In this document: one piece after another, positions 1 to 10,736 of the stretch
Position numbering within the stretch: position 1 is the first letter of the stretch
Layout: each line of letters begins with the position of its first letter
DNA from: Epiperipatus broadwayi
Taxonomy: Eukaryota; Onychophora; Udeonychophora; Euonychophora; Peripatidae
Assembly (NCBI GenBank): GCA_028023455.1
Contig: JAQFVV010012442.1
Coordinates: forward strand, 496,001-560,000
Direction: 5' to 3'
DNA length: 64,000 nucleotides
The notes under the pieces: generated by a model
Told to the model about the DNA's origin: nothing
What the model saw: only the letters and a program-made list of their open reading frames with translations
The model's database searches: none
Program-made: the position numbers and the translations under genes

Positions 1-480
1 GATCAAAGAAAATAACAATAACAACATGTAACTCTAAAATGTAAAAAAAAAAAAAAAAAAAAATTTCAATCAGAAAATACAATAATCTCCAAAAATGAAC
101 AACACTAAGAACTTTTGACACGTAAGAAATTGTGTTTTGTTGACACATTTTAAAACACCTTTTCTGCACGCTCAAAAACACGTTTTTCGAAAAGAAAAAA
201 GAGTGTGTTTATTTCACGTTCGCAATATTACACCTTTATCGCATATGTGAATAGTCGACATATCTATCCTAGGTTGCAGGAATAATACCCATGTACCCTT
301 TGTTTCATATACTTTTCTTTCTTTATAATTTTTACAATATTTGATAACTTCAATACTTTATTCACATTTCATAATACGCCCTGTTTCTAAAAAATGGTAA
401 AATGGTCCTGATTTAAGATTTTTTTAATTCATTTCTCTGTCATGCTCTTTACCTCTTTCTATCTTACTTTTTGCTGACTG

Positions 481-538
<58 letters not shown>

Positions 539-553
539 ATATATATATATATA
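481..553. repeat. (TA)n array with palindromic ends
   Basis: A TA run is bounded by ACCTTA at 481 and TAAGGT at 531-536, so 481-536 is one perfect palindrome; a second short TA run follows. It splits the PLE endonuclease remnant from its linker. Confidence 0.97.
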
Positions 554-1708
554 TAACACAATTTTTTAAACTTACCCTATCTTATCATTCTTATCATTTT
601 ATTTTTATTTTTGCATTACTTACTAATTTTTTTAATGATTTACTATTTTTCCATCCAATACCTCTATTATCATTCTTTTTTTCTATCATTTAGAATTTTA
701 TATAATTCCTTGGAAAATCCATTTATTTTCTTCTTTCATTTTTACTGCTAACTTTGCTTATATTCTCTTTTATTTCTTAATATATTTTTTACAATCCTAT
801 TATTATATCCATATTCAATGTATTCTTCATGGATTTGCAATTTTTGCTCCATAGCTGCCTTTTCATGTAATGTAAGTCTATCTTTTTTTTTTTCATTTAT
901 TCCTTTTAGTACCTCCATTTTTTGACACCAAGGTTGATAATATTTTAGATGTATCATTCATCTTACATTGTTATTCTTTATGCAGTGTTCTTTCTTAATC
1001 TGTCCATTTTCATCCTTTTTAATTAATAAATCTAAATATTTTATTCCATCTTCGTTATTTTCTATAGTAAATTTAATGTTAAACATATTTTTATTTATTT
1101 CATTAAATGCTTTCATTATGCTTCTTTTATTTTCCACAACTATAATAACATCTATACATCTAGAGTATTTAATAATTTCTCAATTTTCAATATACTTATT
1201 AATTACTTTTAGCTCAATGCAATCTGCAATATTTGATGCCATAATTCCATTTATCGAACAGCTCATTATCCATCCTTTGTCTATATTCGAAAATTCATTA
1301 TTATATTTTAGATATAATGTTTCATTAATTATGATTAAAATCTCTTCTGAAATTTTTATCCATTCTTTTGAAATTATCTTCTCATTTTTGATTTTTCTTA
1401 CTACAATGTTAATACTTTCTTTCCTAGATATACTTTGATACATTTTTTTCTACATCAAATTATGCTACATTAATATTTAAATAAGACATTTATTTTTATA
1501 TAGCGCTATGTTGTTGTTGTTGTTTTTTTTTTTTTTTTATAAACTGTAATAACAATAAAACCTATAAGCTAATGCACTTTGTAGATGTCATTATTAATAT
1601 TTCTACTTTAAATAACTGTTTTTAATCCTTTTACTACTTCCTCAGAATATTTTATACAATATTTACTATTTACTATATTATCTGCAAGTTTTTTATATAT
1701 TATTTCGT

Positions 1709-1715
1709 ATATTCC

Positions 1716-1751
<36 letters not shown>

Positions 1752-1752
1752 G

Positions 1753-1790
<38 letters not shown>
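1709..1790. repeat. (TA)n array inside a 50-bp perfect palindrome
   Basis: ATATTCCTTTTA at 1709-1720 is mirrored by TAAAAGGAATAT at 1747-1758 around a TA run, followed by another TA run to about 1790. It lies within the PLE reverse transcriptase remnant, just after the KTHK block. Confidence 0.97.
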
Positions 1791-1792
<2 letters not shown>

Positions 1793-2930
1793 ATTGAAAT
1801 CCATTATTAATGGTAGAGGCATATTTTCTTTGTGGGTTTTTATATTTCCAAATACCATAGGATGTTCATATGCTGTTGTATATAATAACTTATACTCATT
1901 ATCATTAATCAATTTAGTTTTATTTTTATTCTTTGTAATATTTTTATATATTTATACTTAATTAAATTACTCGAATTCTTTTCTATTTTCACAAAATATT
2001 GTTTTACCAAGTCCTTTGTAGTTTTATCTTCATAATCTTTTTTTATTTAATATTACAAATCGAGATCCTTTATTTTCAACAGGAGTAACGAAATTTTCCT
2101 TTTTAACTTGTACTCTAATTTTCTTTATTGTTTGTTTGTCATTCCACTCATTCTTATTTATATGTCCTTTCTTCTTATTAAAAATATTATTAATTTTTGA
2201 CGGCAAATTATTTTTTCTTTTTATTTAATATTTTCTGCTTCAATATTAACTACTGTTTTTTTATTAATGCTTAAATGGGATATATTTTGGTCATTTTTTC
2301 AACACCCTCATCTATTTATTTGAAAATTTACTTCTTGATATATTTACTAATTTATTATAATTACTTTCATTTCTATGATATTCATTTTATTTTATTTTTA
2401 TTTCTCTCTCCATATATTTTTTATCTTTATAGTTTATCCATTTCCACTTCCTGTCTTATTTGATTTTAAGCCTATTCTTTATAAATTCATTATGCTCTTC
2501 TAATCATTTATCGATATAATAAAACATGTCCGATGATAGTTTTATTTTTATTTTTTCCTTATTTCTTTTATAAATAATTATTAAGTTATTTATTTTCCAG
2601 TACTTTTTTTAATAAACCATTTCAATATTGTTGTTAATATACTTTATACATTATCTTTTTATTAGAAGTAATTTTTTACATTTTTTTTTTACTGTGCAAG
2701 GTCTATGTATACTCTTCTTTTTTACATTTATTTAAAAACGTTAATTGGCACTTTATTTCCTCAATCCTTCCATTGTTATTCCACAACTCTTTAAATAAAT
2801 TAAAATTTATTTTATCTACTGATATATATATATAAACACTTCCACTTATCTTTACTAGTCTCAATTCCGACATCCATTTTGTTCTTTAATATTATCATTA
2901 TCATTACATATTTCAATCGTGTTCTAAGTC

Positions 2931-3484
2931 TATATAATAATAATTTTTATAATCATCTTTATAAATTTTTCACTTAATGGTATTTTTTTTAAAACCATTA
3001 TGTTGTCTTTATTATATACTTTCTTCTGAATTGAATATAAAATATAATCAATTTTATAGACAACTTTATGATTAAATAATACATTTGTTTTCATCAAACC
3101 GATTTTCGTTGAAAATTGAACCATGTCAAGATGTTATAATAATTCATAATGTCATGTGATTTACATATTATGCTAGCACACCATCTACTGGTCAATTTTA
3201 ACTTTAAAAACGTTTTTATATTTTCCAATTTTTATTTAATGTCCATTTTTCTACCAAAAACTTTACTGACCATTGTACTAATTTCATACATTTCTCTATA
3301 TTTTCTTCTATATACATTGCCTCATATACTTTTTTCTTTAGATTGATAACTTCAATACTTTCGTCACATTTCATAATATGCCCTGTTTCTAAATAATGTC
3401 CAAATGATTCTGACCTAATAGCATTCCGATTTATTTCTATTTCATGCTTTTTACCTCTTTCTATCTTATGTTTCATTGACTGAT
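2931..3484 (-). mobile_element. PLE terminal segment (endonuclease C-terminus plus downstream sequence, pLTR-like)
   Basis: On the minus strand 3476-3216 encodes a basic stretch and then FGHYLETGHIMKCDESIEVI and YEAMYIEE. This resembles the C-terminal end of the PLE GIY-YIG endonuclease (the 'EH..tGH', '..vi..', 'Ea..I' pattern). It continues through non-coding sequence to about 2931, ahead of the N-terminal half of the PLE body. A similar segment lies at 330-485, and an inverted copy at 4330-4778. A 3' segment placed upstream of a PLE body is the known pseudo-LTR arrangement of PLEs, which is how I read it. Confidence 0.6.
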
Positions 3485-3582
3485 ATATATGACAATAGAT
3501 GGCGTTATACCAAAAACACCTCCAAGCGTTTGTTTACATAAATGTCAGAGCGAGTATTTCACTATCTCTAACTTAATTTCCA

Positions 3583-3626
3583 CCTTCCTATCACGATTTC
3601 AAGCTATTTGCTATCATCAGTGAAGG
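3583..3626 (-). ncRNA. Hammerhead ribozyme motif B1 (type I)
   Basis: Read on the minus strand: stem I strand CCTTCA (3626-3621), core CTGATGA (3620-3614), stem II TAGC/GCTT, GAAA, minimal stem III ATC-GT-GAT, cleavage nucleotide A at 3589, then GGAAGG (3588-3583). Stem I has five pairs, with a G/A mismatch at the cleavage-proximal position. The first stem II pair is T/T rather than G-C, so activity may be weak. Confidence 0.6.
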
Positions 3627-3983
3627 ACAGGGTTAAGAAACTAGATCTAAAACACAAACTCTGAGCATTTAAGAAACAGTTTCTATTCAGCTTGCAAGTG
3701 TGAATCTTTTAGACACGTAATGTCTTCAAACTCAGCATCGCATGCCAGATAGTTACATGGGTCTGATATCAGTTCAACATCACCACATAGTAGAAGTCTC
3801 TGCAATATATATCATTGCAAGAAAGACCTCAAAGGTACATTTATGAAAAACAAAAAACACAAGTTAAAAACTTGCATACGCTTGTATTTACGATAATAGA
3901 TGGCGGTATACCAAAAACACCTTCAAGTGTTTGTTTACATAAATGTCAGAGTGAGTATTTCACTATCTCTAACTTAATTTCCA

Positions 3984-4027
3984 CCTTCATATCATGATTT
4001 CAAGCTATTTGCTATCGTCAGTGAAGG
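3984..4027 (-). ncRNA. Hammerhead ribozyme motif B2 (type I)
   Basis: Read on the minus strand: CCTTCA, CTGACGA (4021-4015), stem II TAGC/GCTT, GAAA, stem III ATC-AT-GAT, cleavage A at 3990, then TGAAGG (3989-3984). Stem I is a perfect six-pair helix. The variable seventh core base is C here and T in B1, which the hammerhead consensus allows. The first stem II pair is T/T. Confidence 0.7.
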
Positions 4028-4329
4028 ACAGGATTAAGAAACTAGATCTAAAACACAAACTCTGAGCGTTTAAGAAACAGTTTCTATTCAGCTTGCAAGC
4101 GTGAATCTTTTAGACACATAATGTCTTCAAACTCAGCATCGCTTGCCAGATAGCTACATGTGTCTGATATCAGTTCAGCATCATCACATAGTAGAAGTCT
4201 CTGCAATATATATCATTGCAAGAAAGACCTCAAAAGTACATTTATGAAAAACAAAAACCACAAGTTAAAAACTTGCATACGCTTGTATTTATGACAATAG
4301 ATGGCGTTATACCAAAAACACCTTCAAGT

Positions 4330-4778
4330 AATGCAAAAATAAGAAATAATAGGAAATATAGGAAATATATTAAGTAGGGACCATTTTGTCATTATTAGAA
4401 CAGGACATATTATGAAATATGAAGAAAGTATTGGTTATCAAATATTGTAAAAAAATATTAAAAAAGGAAAGCATATGAGACAATGTATATACAAGAAAAT
4501 AAAGAAAAATGTATGAATTTATTACAGGGGTCAGTAAAGTTTAGAGAAAAATGAACAGGAAATAAAAATTGGAAAATATACAACCATTTCTAAAGTTAAG
4601 ATTGACCAATAGATGGTTTTTTAAGACAATATGTAAATCACATGAGATTTTGAATTATTATAACCTCTTGGCATGGTTCAATTTAGAACGAAAATCGTTT
4701 TGATGAAAATAAATGTATTATTTAAACATAAAGTTGTCTATAAAAATGATTATATTTTTATTCAATTCAGAAGAATAT
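4330..4778 (+). mobile_element. Inverted PLE terminal fragment
   Basis: This plus-strand segment is the diverged inverse of 2931-3420. It has the 'acatattatgaaat' endonuclease-end block at about 4406, the stretch around 4604-4680 including 'ggcatggttcaatttagaac', and ends at 'aattcagaag' where a TA array begins. Together with 2931-3484 it forms a large inverted repeat around the family B array. It encodes nothing intact. Confidence 0.6.
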
Positions 4779-4845
4779 ATATATATATATATATTCTTCT
4801 ATATATATATATATTCCTGTATATATATATATATATATACAGGAA
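4769..4845. repeat. Three short (TA)n runs inside two adjacent palindromes
   Basis: AGAAGAAT (4769-4776) mirrors ATTCTTCT (4793-4800), and TTCCTGTA (4814-4821) mirrors TACAGGAA (4838-4845), each around a TA run. The second right arm is also the start of the LINE at 4846. Confidence 0.95.
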
Positions 4846-5098
4846 CCGAGCAGGGCAAATTCCTAATGTCCACTCCATACGTTCTTGTCGTTGCAGCTGT
4901 TATTACTATGTGACTCTTCATATAGTATATGAACATGTATGGGTTAATCACAAACACATTGAACCAGTGTGGTGAGTTTATTGGCTTTTTAACTCTGAAT
5001 TTAAGATCAATAAACCCCATGGTCTTTCTTCTCAGTTGCCTGATAAGGCAGAATGTATGTTTGTGTAAATGATATTTCCACAATAGATATATACATTT

Positions 5099-6090
5099 AT
5101 GACAGACAAAAATAAATCATGGCACTTAATCCCAGGAGGCTTTAAAGTCACCAATCAAGGCAGAAGTTGGAGGCCAAAGACTGAGGGTGCTATAAATCCC
5201 ATGAATGCAGATCCAGGCTGCCATTTGATGATGACTTTTTATTTAGGTACTTACAATTCCAGATCACTTTCAAGTGAAGGAAGATAGCAGGAATTAGAAG
5301 AAGAACTGTCTTATATTAAATGGGACATTATTGGATTTTGTCAAGTTAGAAGAAAAGGTGAAGAGACAATTGATTTAAAAAGTGGATATGTACTTTATTA
5401 TAAAGGTGCAAATATTGGAAATAAAAGTGGTTTAGGAATCATTATAAATAAAAAGTGGAAGACCAACATTGTTGAGATTGATGGTGTATCGGACAGAGTG
5501 GCAAGATTAGTTATACAACTTAATAGCAGATGCCAAATGCAGTTAATTCAGGTTTATGCCCCAAAAAGTTCTCATAGTGATAAAGTAGTAGAAGATTTAC
5601 ATATGGATGTACAAAAGGCTTTCAATCGGAGTAAACAATGTTTTAAAATTATTATGGGAGACTTTATTTCTAGAATTGGTAACCAAGTGAAAGATGAAAG
5701 TGCTGTAGATAAATTTGCTTATGGTAATAAAAAGGAAAAAGGATTAGAATAGTGGAGTTTAATCAAAAATAAAAACTTTATATTATGAATTCTTTTTTTA
5801 AGAAAAATGTTAAAATAAAATGGACATGGAAGCATCCTAATGAATGTACACCAGAATTGGATTATATTTTGACTAACAGAAAATACATATTTCAAGATTG
5901 TAACGTTCTTAATAAATTTAACACAGGATGTGATCATCGATTAGTAAGATGCAAGATATGTGTTAATGCAAAACTAGAGAGACAAAAATTATTAAGAAAA
6001 ACAATTTTTACAGTTGATATTTCTAATCTTCAGAGACATTCTAATGAATTACAATTAGAACTTACAAATCGGTTTCAAGTATTAGTATAA
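5099..6090 (+). pseudogene. LINE copy 1: AP-like endonuclease domain (broken)
   Basis: ATG at 5099 opens MTDKNKSWHLIPGGF and leads to GTYNSRSLSSEG, then after a stop near 5287 to LEEELSYIKWDIIGFCQVRR. This is the RTE endonuclease start (family norm GTYNVRTLSS and WDIIGLSEVRRKGEE). The catalytic glutamate of SEVRR is glutamine here. 5498-5750 continues with LIQVYAPKSSHSDK and MGDFISRIG (family norm GDFNAKIG, asparagine lost). 5785-6090 holds the remaining endonuclease stretch, including 'NEGTPELDYIL'-like and 'SDHRLV'-like blocks (here TPELDYILTNR and CDHRLVRCK). It is inactive because of stops and lost catalytic residues. Confidence 0.8.
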
Positions 6091-6184
6091 TTGAACATGA
6101 TTCAGATTTGAATGACATTAATAGAAAAATAAGCGATACACTTTTAAAAACTGCAAAAAGATAGCTCATAGAAAATAGCAGCAA

Positions 6185-6415
6185 TTGACCAATAAAATTT
6201 CTACTGAGTCTAAAGAATTTATGAAGAAAAGAAGGAATATGAGGTCATGCAACAATGATGCATTTAAAAGGAGTGAATATATTGAATTTTGTAAAATGCG
6301 GCTAAAAAGAATTGAAAATGATATAAGAAAGTATAATTTTCAACCATCAAGGAAAGCTGTAGAAGATAATAAAAGTCTAAAGAATGTAAAACAACATTTC
6401 CGTACTGGTAGGTAA
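6185..6415 (+). pseudogene. LINE copy 1: linker between endonuclease and reverse transcriptase
   Basis: A charged stretch starting MTNKISTESKEFMKKRRNMR is closely matched by MKKRRNMKIYENDVLKR in the second copy at about 30.5 kb. It has no enzymatic motif. It is the connecting region seen between the two enzyme domains of RTE elements. Confidence 0.7.
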
Positions 6416-6479
6416 TTTATATCTGCAATAAGAACAAAAAGATGGCATTATTACTAAAAAGTGAGATGACATCATGAAA

Positions 6480-7740
6480 TGTGTATAAGTCTTCTATCAA
6501 GAATTATATAGCAATAAAGTACAAGTGCCTCATATACCTATTATATCTTCCGAATTGCCAGAAATGTGATTGAGGAAATAAGATATGTAATTAAATTTAT
6601 GAAAAAAGGGAAGGCTCCAGATAATGATAAAATTATAATTGATATGTTAAAAGAAGCAGGTTAAGAAATATAATTTTTTTCGCAAAGTTATATACCAAAT
6701 GTCTAAATGATGAAGATGTACCAAATGATTGGAAAAATGCAGTATTCATATTAATATTTAAAAAAGGTGATAAAGAAGATATTAGAAATTACAGACCTAT
6801 CAGTCTTTTATCAGTTTTCTACAAAATTTTTACTAAGATAAATACAACTTGTCTACAGAAAACACTGCATTTCCACCAACCAAGAGTACAAGCTGGATTT
6901 AAAAGTGGTTTTAGTACAGTGGATAATATCCAGGTATCGAGAGAAATTATAAAAAAGTCGAATGAAAATGAGTTGCCATTATGGTTAGGATTTTTAGACT
7001 ATGAAAAATGCATTTCATTCTATAAACTTTTCTTCAGTGATTAAATCATTGGTTCATCAAGGTGTAGATCCAGGATATTATCATATTTTAATGAATTTTA
7101 TAAAAATGCGACAGCAACAATTAGATTACATAATGATAGTAGGAAAATCGACATTGAAAATGGTGTAAGAAAAGGTGACTCCATATCTCCAAAACTTTTT
7201 ACAGCAATAATGCAAAAAATATTTTGTGGTTTAAAATAAGGAGCTAAAGGAGTGAAAGTAAATGGAGATTATTTACATCATTTAGATTTTGAAGATGGTG
7301 TTGTTGTTTTTTCAAATAATGTTTTAGAGCTACACAAAATGTTGGAGGAGTTATCAGATGAAAGTAGAAAAGTAGAACTAAAGATAAATGTTATAAAGAC
7401 TAAAGTAATGTTTAGTACATTTTTTTTTCAAAATATAAAAATAAAGATTGATTGTTATGAGTTAGAAGAAGTGAACAGTTACAAATACCTTGGTGAGATT
7501 ATTAATACAGATGGAAATATAATGGATCAAATTAATCATAGAATTAAACTTGTTTGGAGTGCTTTTGTTAGAAATAACTTGATACTAGAAGAAAATATGC
7601 CTATGTGTTTGAATAGTAAGATTTTGAATAAATGTGTTTTTCCAGTTCTTACTTATGGATCTGAGACTGGCACCCTTAATAAAAGAGCAATACAGAGAGT
7701 TCAGACCACACAAAGAAGTATGGAGAGGTGCACGTTGTGA
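6480..7740 (+). pseudogene. LINE copy 1: reverse transcriptase domain (broken)
   Basis: In several frames the order is IRNYRPISLLSVFYKIFTK (about 6780-6840), AGFKSGFSTVDNIQ (about 6890-6930), LDYEKC where the family has DYEKAFDS (about 6990), IENGVRKGDSISPKLFTA (about 7155-7205), and LDFEDGVVVFSNN (about 7285-7320) where the catalytic FADD box belongs. An open stretch 7252-7740 covers the palm end and thumb with YKYLGEIINTDGNI and LTYGSETGTLN. The two catalytic aspartates of FADD are partly lost (FEDG), so this copy is dead. Confidence 0.85.
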
Positions 7741-8040
7741 ATGCAAGAATGGATCGAAAATGCAGTGTATTGGTAACAGAACAAACAGCTGCTACTGACC
7801 TCATTGAAAAACTTAAAAGACTAAAGTGGAGTTTGGCTGAATATATTGTTAGAATAGATGATAATACATGGGCAATTTAAATTTTAAACTGTATTTCAAG
7901 AGATTGTAAAAAAAAAAAAAAGAGAGACCACATGTGAGTTGGATGGATGAAATAAGAAAATGTTCAGGGGTGATGTGGAGAAGAGAATCTTAGGATAGGA
8001 AAAGGTGGATTGAACATGGATAGACATTCATCCTGCAGTG
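7741..8040 (+). pseudogene. LINE copy 1: C-terminal domain remnant
   Basis: After the stop at 7738 the frames continue with 'TDLIEKLKRLKWSLAEYIVR', a mutated version of the RTE C-terminal 'LKWnwAGHIAR' block, and then RPHVSWMDEIRKCSGVMWRR. A run of A residues at 7909-7921 causes a frame change. The 3' end falls at the short tail before the TA array. Confidence 0.7.
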
Positions 8041-8055
8041 GATGGGTAATGGTTG

Positions 8056-8057
<2 letters not shown>

Positions 8058-8147
<90 letters not shown>
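8058..8147. repeat. (TA)n array at LINE 3' end
   Basis: About 90 bp of TA directly continues the LINE tail 'ggttgattata', so the array probably grew from the retrotransposon tail. Confidence 0.98.
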
Positions 8148-8150
<3 letters not shown>

Positions 8151-9834
8151 CGCTTTCCAAATGTTAGAGTTTTTATCTAGCAATGTGCAATGCATTAATT
8201 CAAATTTCATAATCAAATAATATCATATTATCATTATTAAAAAAATGTTAATAAAAATAATAAATAAACACCCTTAATAACAATAGAGAGCATTAGAATA
8301 AAGTAATTAGTAATAATAATGTAGATCATTATTTGCTCATAAAATATTACATAGATAAGAAAAAATAAGATTAAAATCTGTGATAATATATCATCTTGCG
8401 AATATCAACTCTATCATTGGTGAGTTGAAAATATCGTTATTCGTTATTTCATTATAATCTATATTTAATGTATACTTTATGTCTCTGTATTGAAAGATTT
8501 AATTAGATCCTTTTTTATTTTACATAAAGCTATTGACTGCTTGTAAATATTTTGTTAAGATATTTTTGTTCACGTTATATAAAAAATCATAGTTTCAACT
8601 CCATATTAATTATTATTCTTATTCTTATTATTATTTTATTATTCATGTTGTTGGTGTTATTGTTATTATTAATATTATAAATCAAAAAGAATGTCATTTA
8701 ATTTAAAAAATGGCCCAAAATGAAAAAAAACAAACAAACAAACTCGTATTTAACGATATTCAGACAATATTGAAAGACATGAAGCCTTTAGTACATTTTA
8801 GTTTTAACAAACATTAGACCTAGCTAGTAACTAAAATGAGATTAAATATATAATTTAAAACAAAACATATTATTATCAATATTAATACCTTGAATAGCCT
8901 TATAATTCAGAGTTTACCCCTACTTATAGAAGTGAAAGAAAAAATAAAAGGTATTTTGCAAATAACTGACATTTATATACAGATGATTTTGGCACTGTAT
9001 TTAAACGATTAATGTTTTTTTTTTTTTGTTTTTGTTTTTAATTATGACATTTATAAAAAATTCTATTTTGTTGTTAACAAAGTTCCTTGAACTTACATGA
9101 TATTAAAATTGATGTTTGGCAAGGTTTATATTTTCCGTCATCATATATGAGTATAGCATACATTAACGATCTATAGTATCATCAGTGATTTCTATCAGAG
9201 TATCAGCTTTGATGTTGATTAGACTTCTGAATAATAAGTTCAAACAATATATAGTGAACGAAGAAATAAAGTAATAATATTATATATTCTATTGTCATTA
9301 CAAAATATTCATTCTTCTTAATTCTGTAGTATATTTTATATGTTTTGTTACTTGTTTATACAGATGCTACATACCATTAAAATAATTACAAATAAATATC
9401 ACTTGCCTATCTACAAAATTATATTATGACATAGAAATAAACTAAGATTCATTTTTTGTTAATTACTGAAATACATTGAATAGAAGATGGTTTTGCATTA
9501 ATGTAACATGCAATTACAATTTGCATAATTATCGCTCCGAAAATATTATTTCCTGTATTCTTTAACATAACTTTTCATATTTGATTATTTATTATTTGTT
9601 TGTGTGTGTGTTAGTAAACAGAAAAAAAAATAGATTTGCTTTACAATTCAAATTACAATTTATAATTCTAAATATTATCATGAAGTGAATGTTCTATGCA
9701 TATAGGATCTTGGAATATTAAAAAAAAACTGACATCAGGGGTGAAATTGTGTTAATACTGTCAGTCATTAGAAATTGGAAAAGTATCACTCTGAAATATA
9801 AGATATAATAATCCCTGTATGATTTAATGGAATA
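8148..9834. other. AT-rich DNA without a recognised feature
   Basis: I see short A, T and ATT runs (for example near 9010 and 8640) but no coding stretch, repeat family or inverted terminal repeat that I can name. Confidence 0.6.
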
Positions 9835-9870
9835 TATATATATATATATATATATATATCCATATATATA

Positions 9871-9908
<38 letters not shown>
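9835..9908. repeat. (TA)n arrays
   Basis: Two TA runs are separated by a short 'tccatatatatatac' interval. The second abuts the 3' end of the family C repeat at 9909. Confidence 0.95.
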
Positions 9909-9912
<4 letters not shown>

Positions 9913-10250
9913 ATAATAAAAATCAGATGTCACTTGACTTATATATAGCTTGCATTTACCAATATGTAAACTTAAGAGCATGCTGAAGCTCTAAACAAGC
10001 CTTTTTTTATTATAATAATTGCTACTACAAGAGAAGGCATTCAAATCATATTTATCTTAGATTGTCCCCATCCCCAGACTAGTTTCGACAGATGGGTCTC
10101 TTCAGTGAGAATTTGGGACATTTGATTCAAAAAACCAACTCAAGCTAAGCATTTATCTAAAAGGTAATTCTCAAAAAGAAGATCTAAACCTTTAGACATC
10201 TGCATGTCTTTAAAGTCAGCTCTCCAACTGTGTGTGTTTGTGTGTAATAA
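9909..10250 (-). mobile_element. Retrozyme-like repeat, family C copy 1 (solo)
   Basis: The minus strand matches the plus-strand repeat at 17.36-17.56 kb over about 200 bp: the hammerhead, then 'tggggatggggac', 'gcttgtttagagct', 'agcatgctctt', 'gcaagctatatataagtc' and 'gtgacatctga'. The unit ends at a TA array on both sides (9874-9908 and 10260-10347). No ORF is present. It appears to be a single unit, not tandem. Confidence 0.6.
10071..10111 (-). ncRNA. Hammerhead ribozyme motif C1 (type I, palindromic stem III)
   Basis: Read on the minus strand: stem I strand TTCTCA (10111-10106), core CTGAAGA (10105-10099), stem II GAC...GTC, GAAA (10086-10083), stem III ACTAGT (10083-10078, self-complementary), cleavage C at 10077, then TGGGGA (10076-10071). 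Stem I forms six pairs, two of them G-U. All invariant core positions are present. A self-complementary stem III without a loop suggests cleavage as a dimer, as reported for short-stem III hammerheads. Confidence 0.7.
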
Positions 10251-10258
10251 ATAAAGTT

Positions 10259-10259
<1 letters not shown>

Positions 10260-10347
<88 letters not shown>
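10260..10347. repeat. (TA)n array
   Basis: About 88 bp of TA upstream (in sense orientation) of family C copy 1. Confidence 0.98.
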
Positions 10348-10351
<4 letters not shown>

Positions 10352-10506
10352 TTATAATGAAGTGTGTAATTATTTTTTTCCATCTTTTTTTCTCTTCAGT
10401 TTAATGTATTTTCCTTTCTGAGTATAATAATCATAGCAGTGATAATACATTAGGTTGATGTGAAAACCAAAATCAATAGAAAATAACAATTATACACTTA
10501 GTAAAG

Positions 10507-10508
<2 letters not shown>

Positions 10509-10579
<71 letters not shown>
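10509..10579. repeat. (TA)n array
   Basis: About 70 bp of TA, left of the hairpin repeat at 10605-10738. Confidence 0.98.
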
Positions 10580-10581
<2 letters not shown>

Positions 10582-10604
10582 GTCTGTTACTCAAAAACAA
10601 AACT

Positions 10605-10736
10605 GTAATTATAACTGAAATAACAAATTCAATGGTTCACAAACTATCACAAACAATCCTTAAATCTGTAGAAGTACTTTCGTTTAAGGATTGTTTGTGG
10701 TGGTTTGTGAATGTGAACCATTGAATTTGTTATTTC

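Larger units (their letters stand above)
300..2930 (-). pseudogene. Decayed Penelope-like element: reverse transcriptase and C-terminal endonuclease remnant
   Basis: Read on the minus strand, several frames together give a Penelope-like (PLE) reverse transcriptase. About 2230-2040 gives a stretch with FVTPVENKGSRFVILNKK, like the PLE 'PAdKGnavVvm' block. About 1860-1800 gives FGNIKTHKENMPLPLI, like 'YGlPKiHK..PlRPI'. About 1330-1200 gives YLKYNNEFSNIDKGWIMSC followed by a 'NGIMASNIAD' block. About 1190-1140 gives SRCIDVII where the catalytic YVDD box belongs, so one aspartate is lost. The region 1140-968 continues into FTIENNEDGIKYLDLLIKK, and 957-560 is the thumb and linker. At 485-330 comes the end of the GIY-YIG endonuclease region, with an altered 'ETGHI' block. 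Several stops, frameshifts and two TA arrays (481-553, 1709-1790) interrupt it. The family assignment rests on block order and spacing; the element is clearly dead. Confidence 0.75.
3491..4329 (-). mobile_element. Retrozyme-like tandem array, family B (two ~401-bp units plus partial third)
   Basis: The same sequence starts at about 3491, 3892 and 4293, giving two full units and a short third start. Each full unit carries a hammerhead ribozyme motif on the minus strand (3583-3626 and 3984-4027) with cleavage positions 401 nt apart. No protein is encoded. The units are recognisably related to family A at 43.4-45.5 kb: they share the 'aaactagatct' stretch, the 'gtcttcaaactcagc' block and the 'ttgcaatgatatatattgcag' hairpin (sense strand). 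The array is flanked on both sides by PLE terminal segments in opposite orientation. Dimeric tandem units with hammerheads are the DNA form described for retrozymes; that classification is inference from structure. Confidence 0.7.
4846..8057 (+). mobile_element. RTE-type non-LTR retrotransposon, copy 1 (decayed, near full length)
   Basis: The element runs from a 5' untranslated part (conserved with the minus-strand copy at 28.68-31.87 kb) through endonuclease, reverse transcriptase and C-terminal domain to a short 3' tail 'ggtaatggttgattatata' that merges into a TA array. Both copies start at the same 'accgagcagggc' stretch and end at the same tail, so 4846-8057 is close to a complete unit of about 3.2 kb. 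Many frameshifts and stops are present. The domain order and the C-terminal 'LKW...GHIAR' type domain match RTE-clade elements whose hits in animals are often labelled endonuclease-reverse transcriptase or craniofacial development protein 2-like. Confidence 0.85.

Noticed and set aside
9175-9225. CTGATGA on the minus strand ('tcatcag' at about 9180)
   Set aside because: No stem II hairpin followed by GAAA at the right distance, so not a hammerhead.
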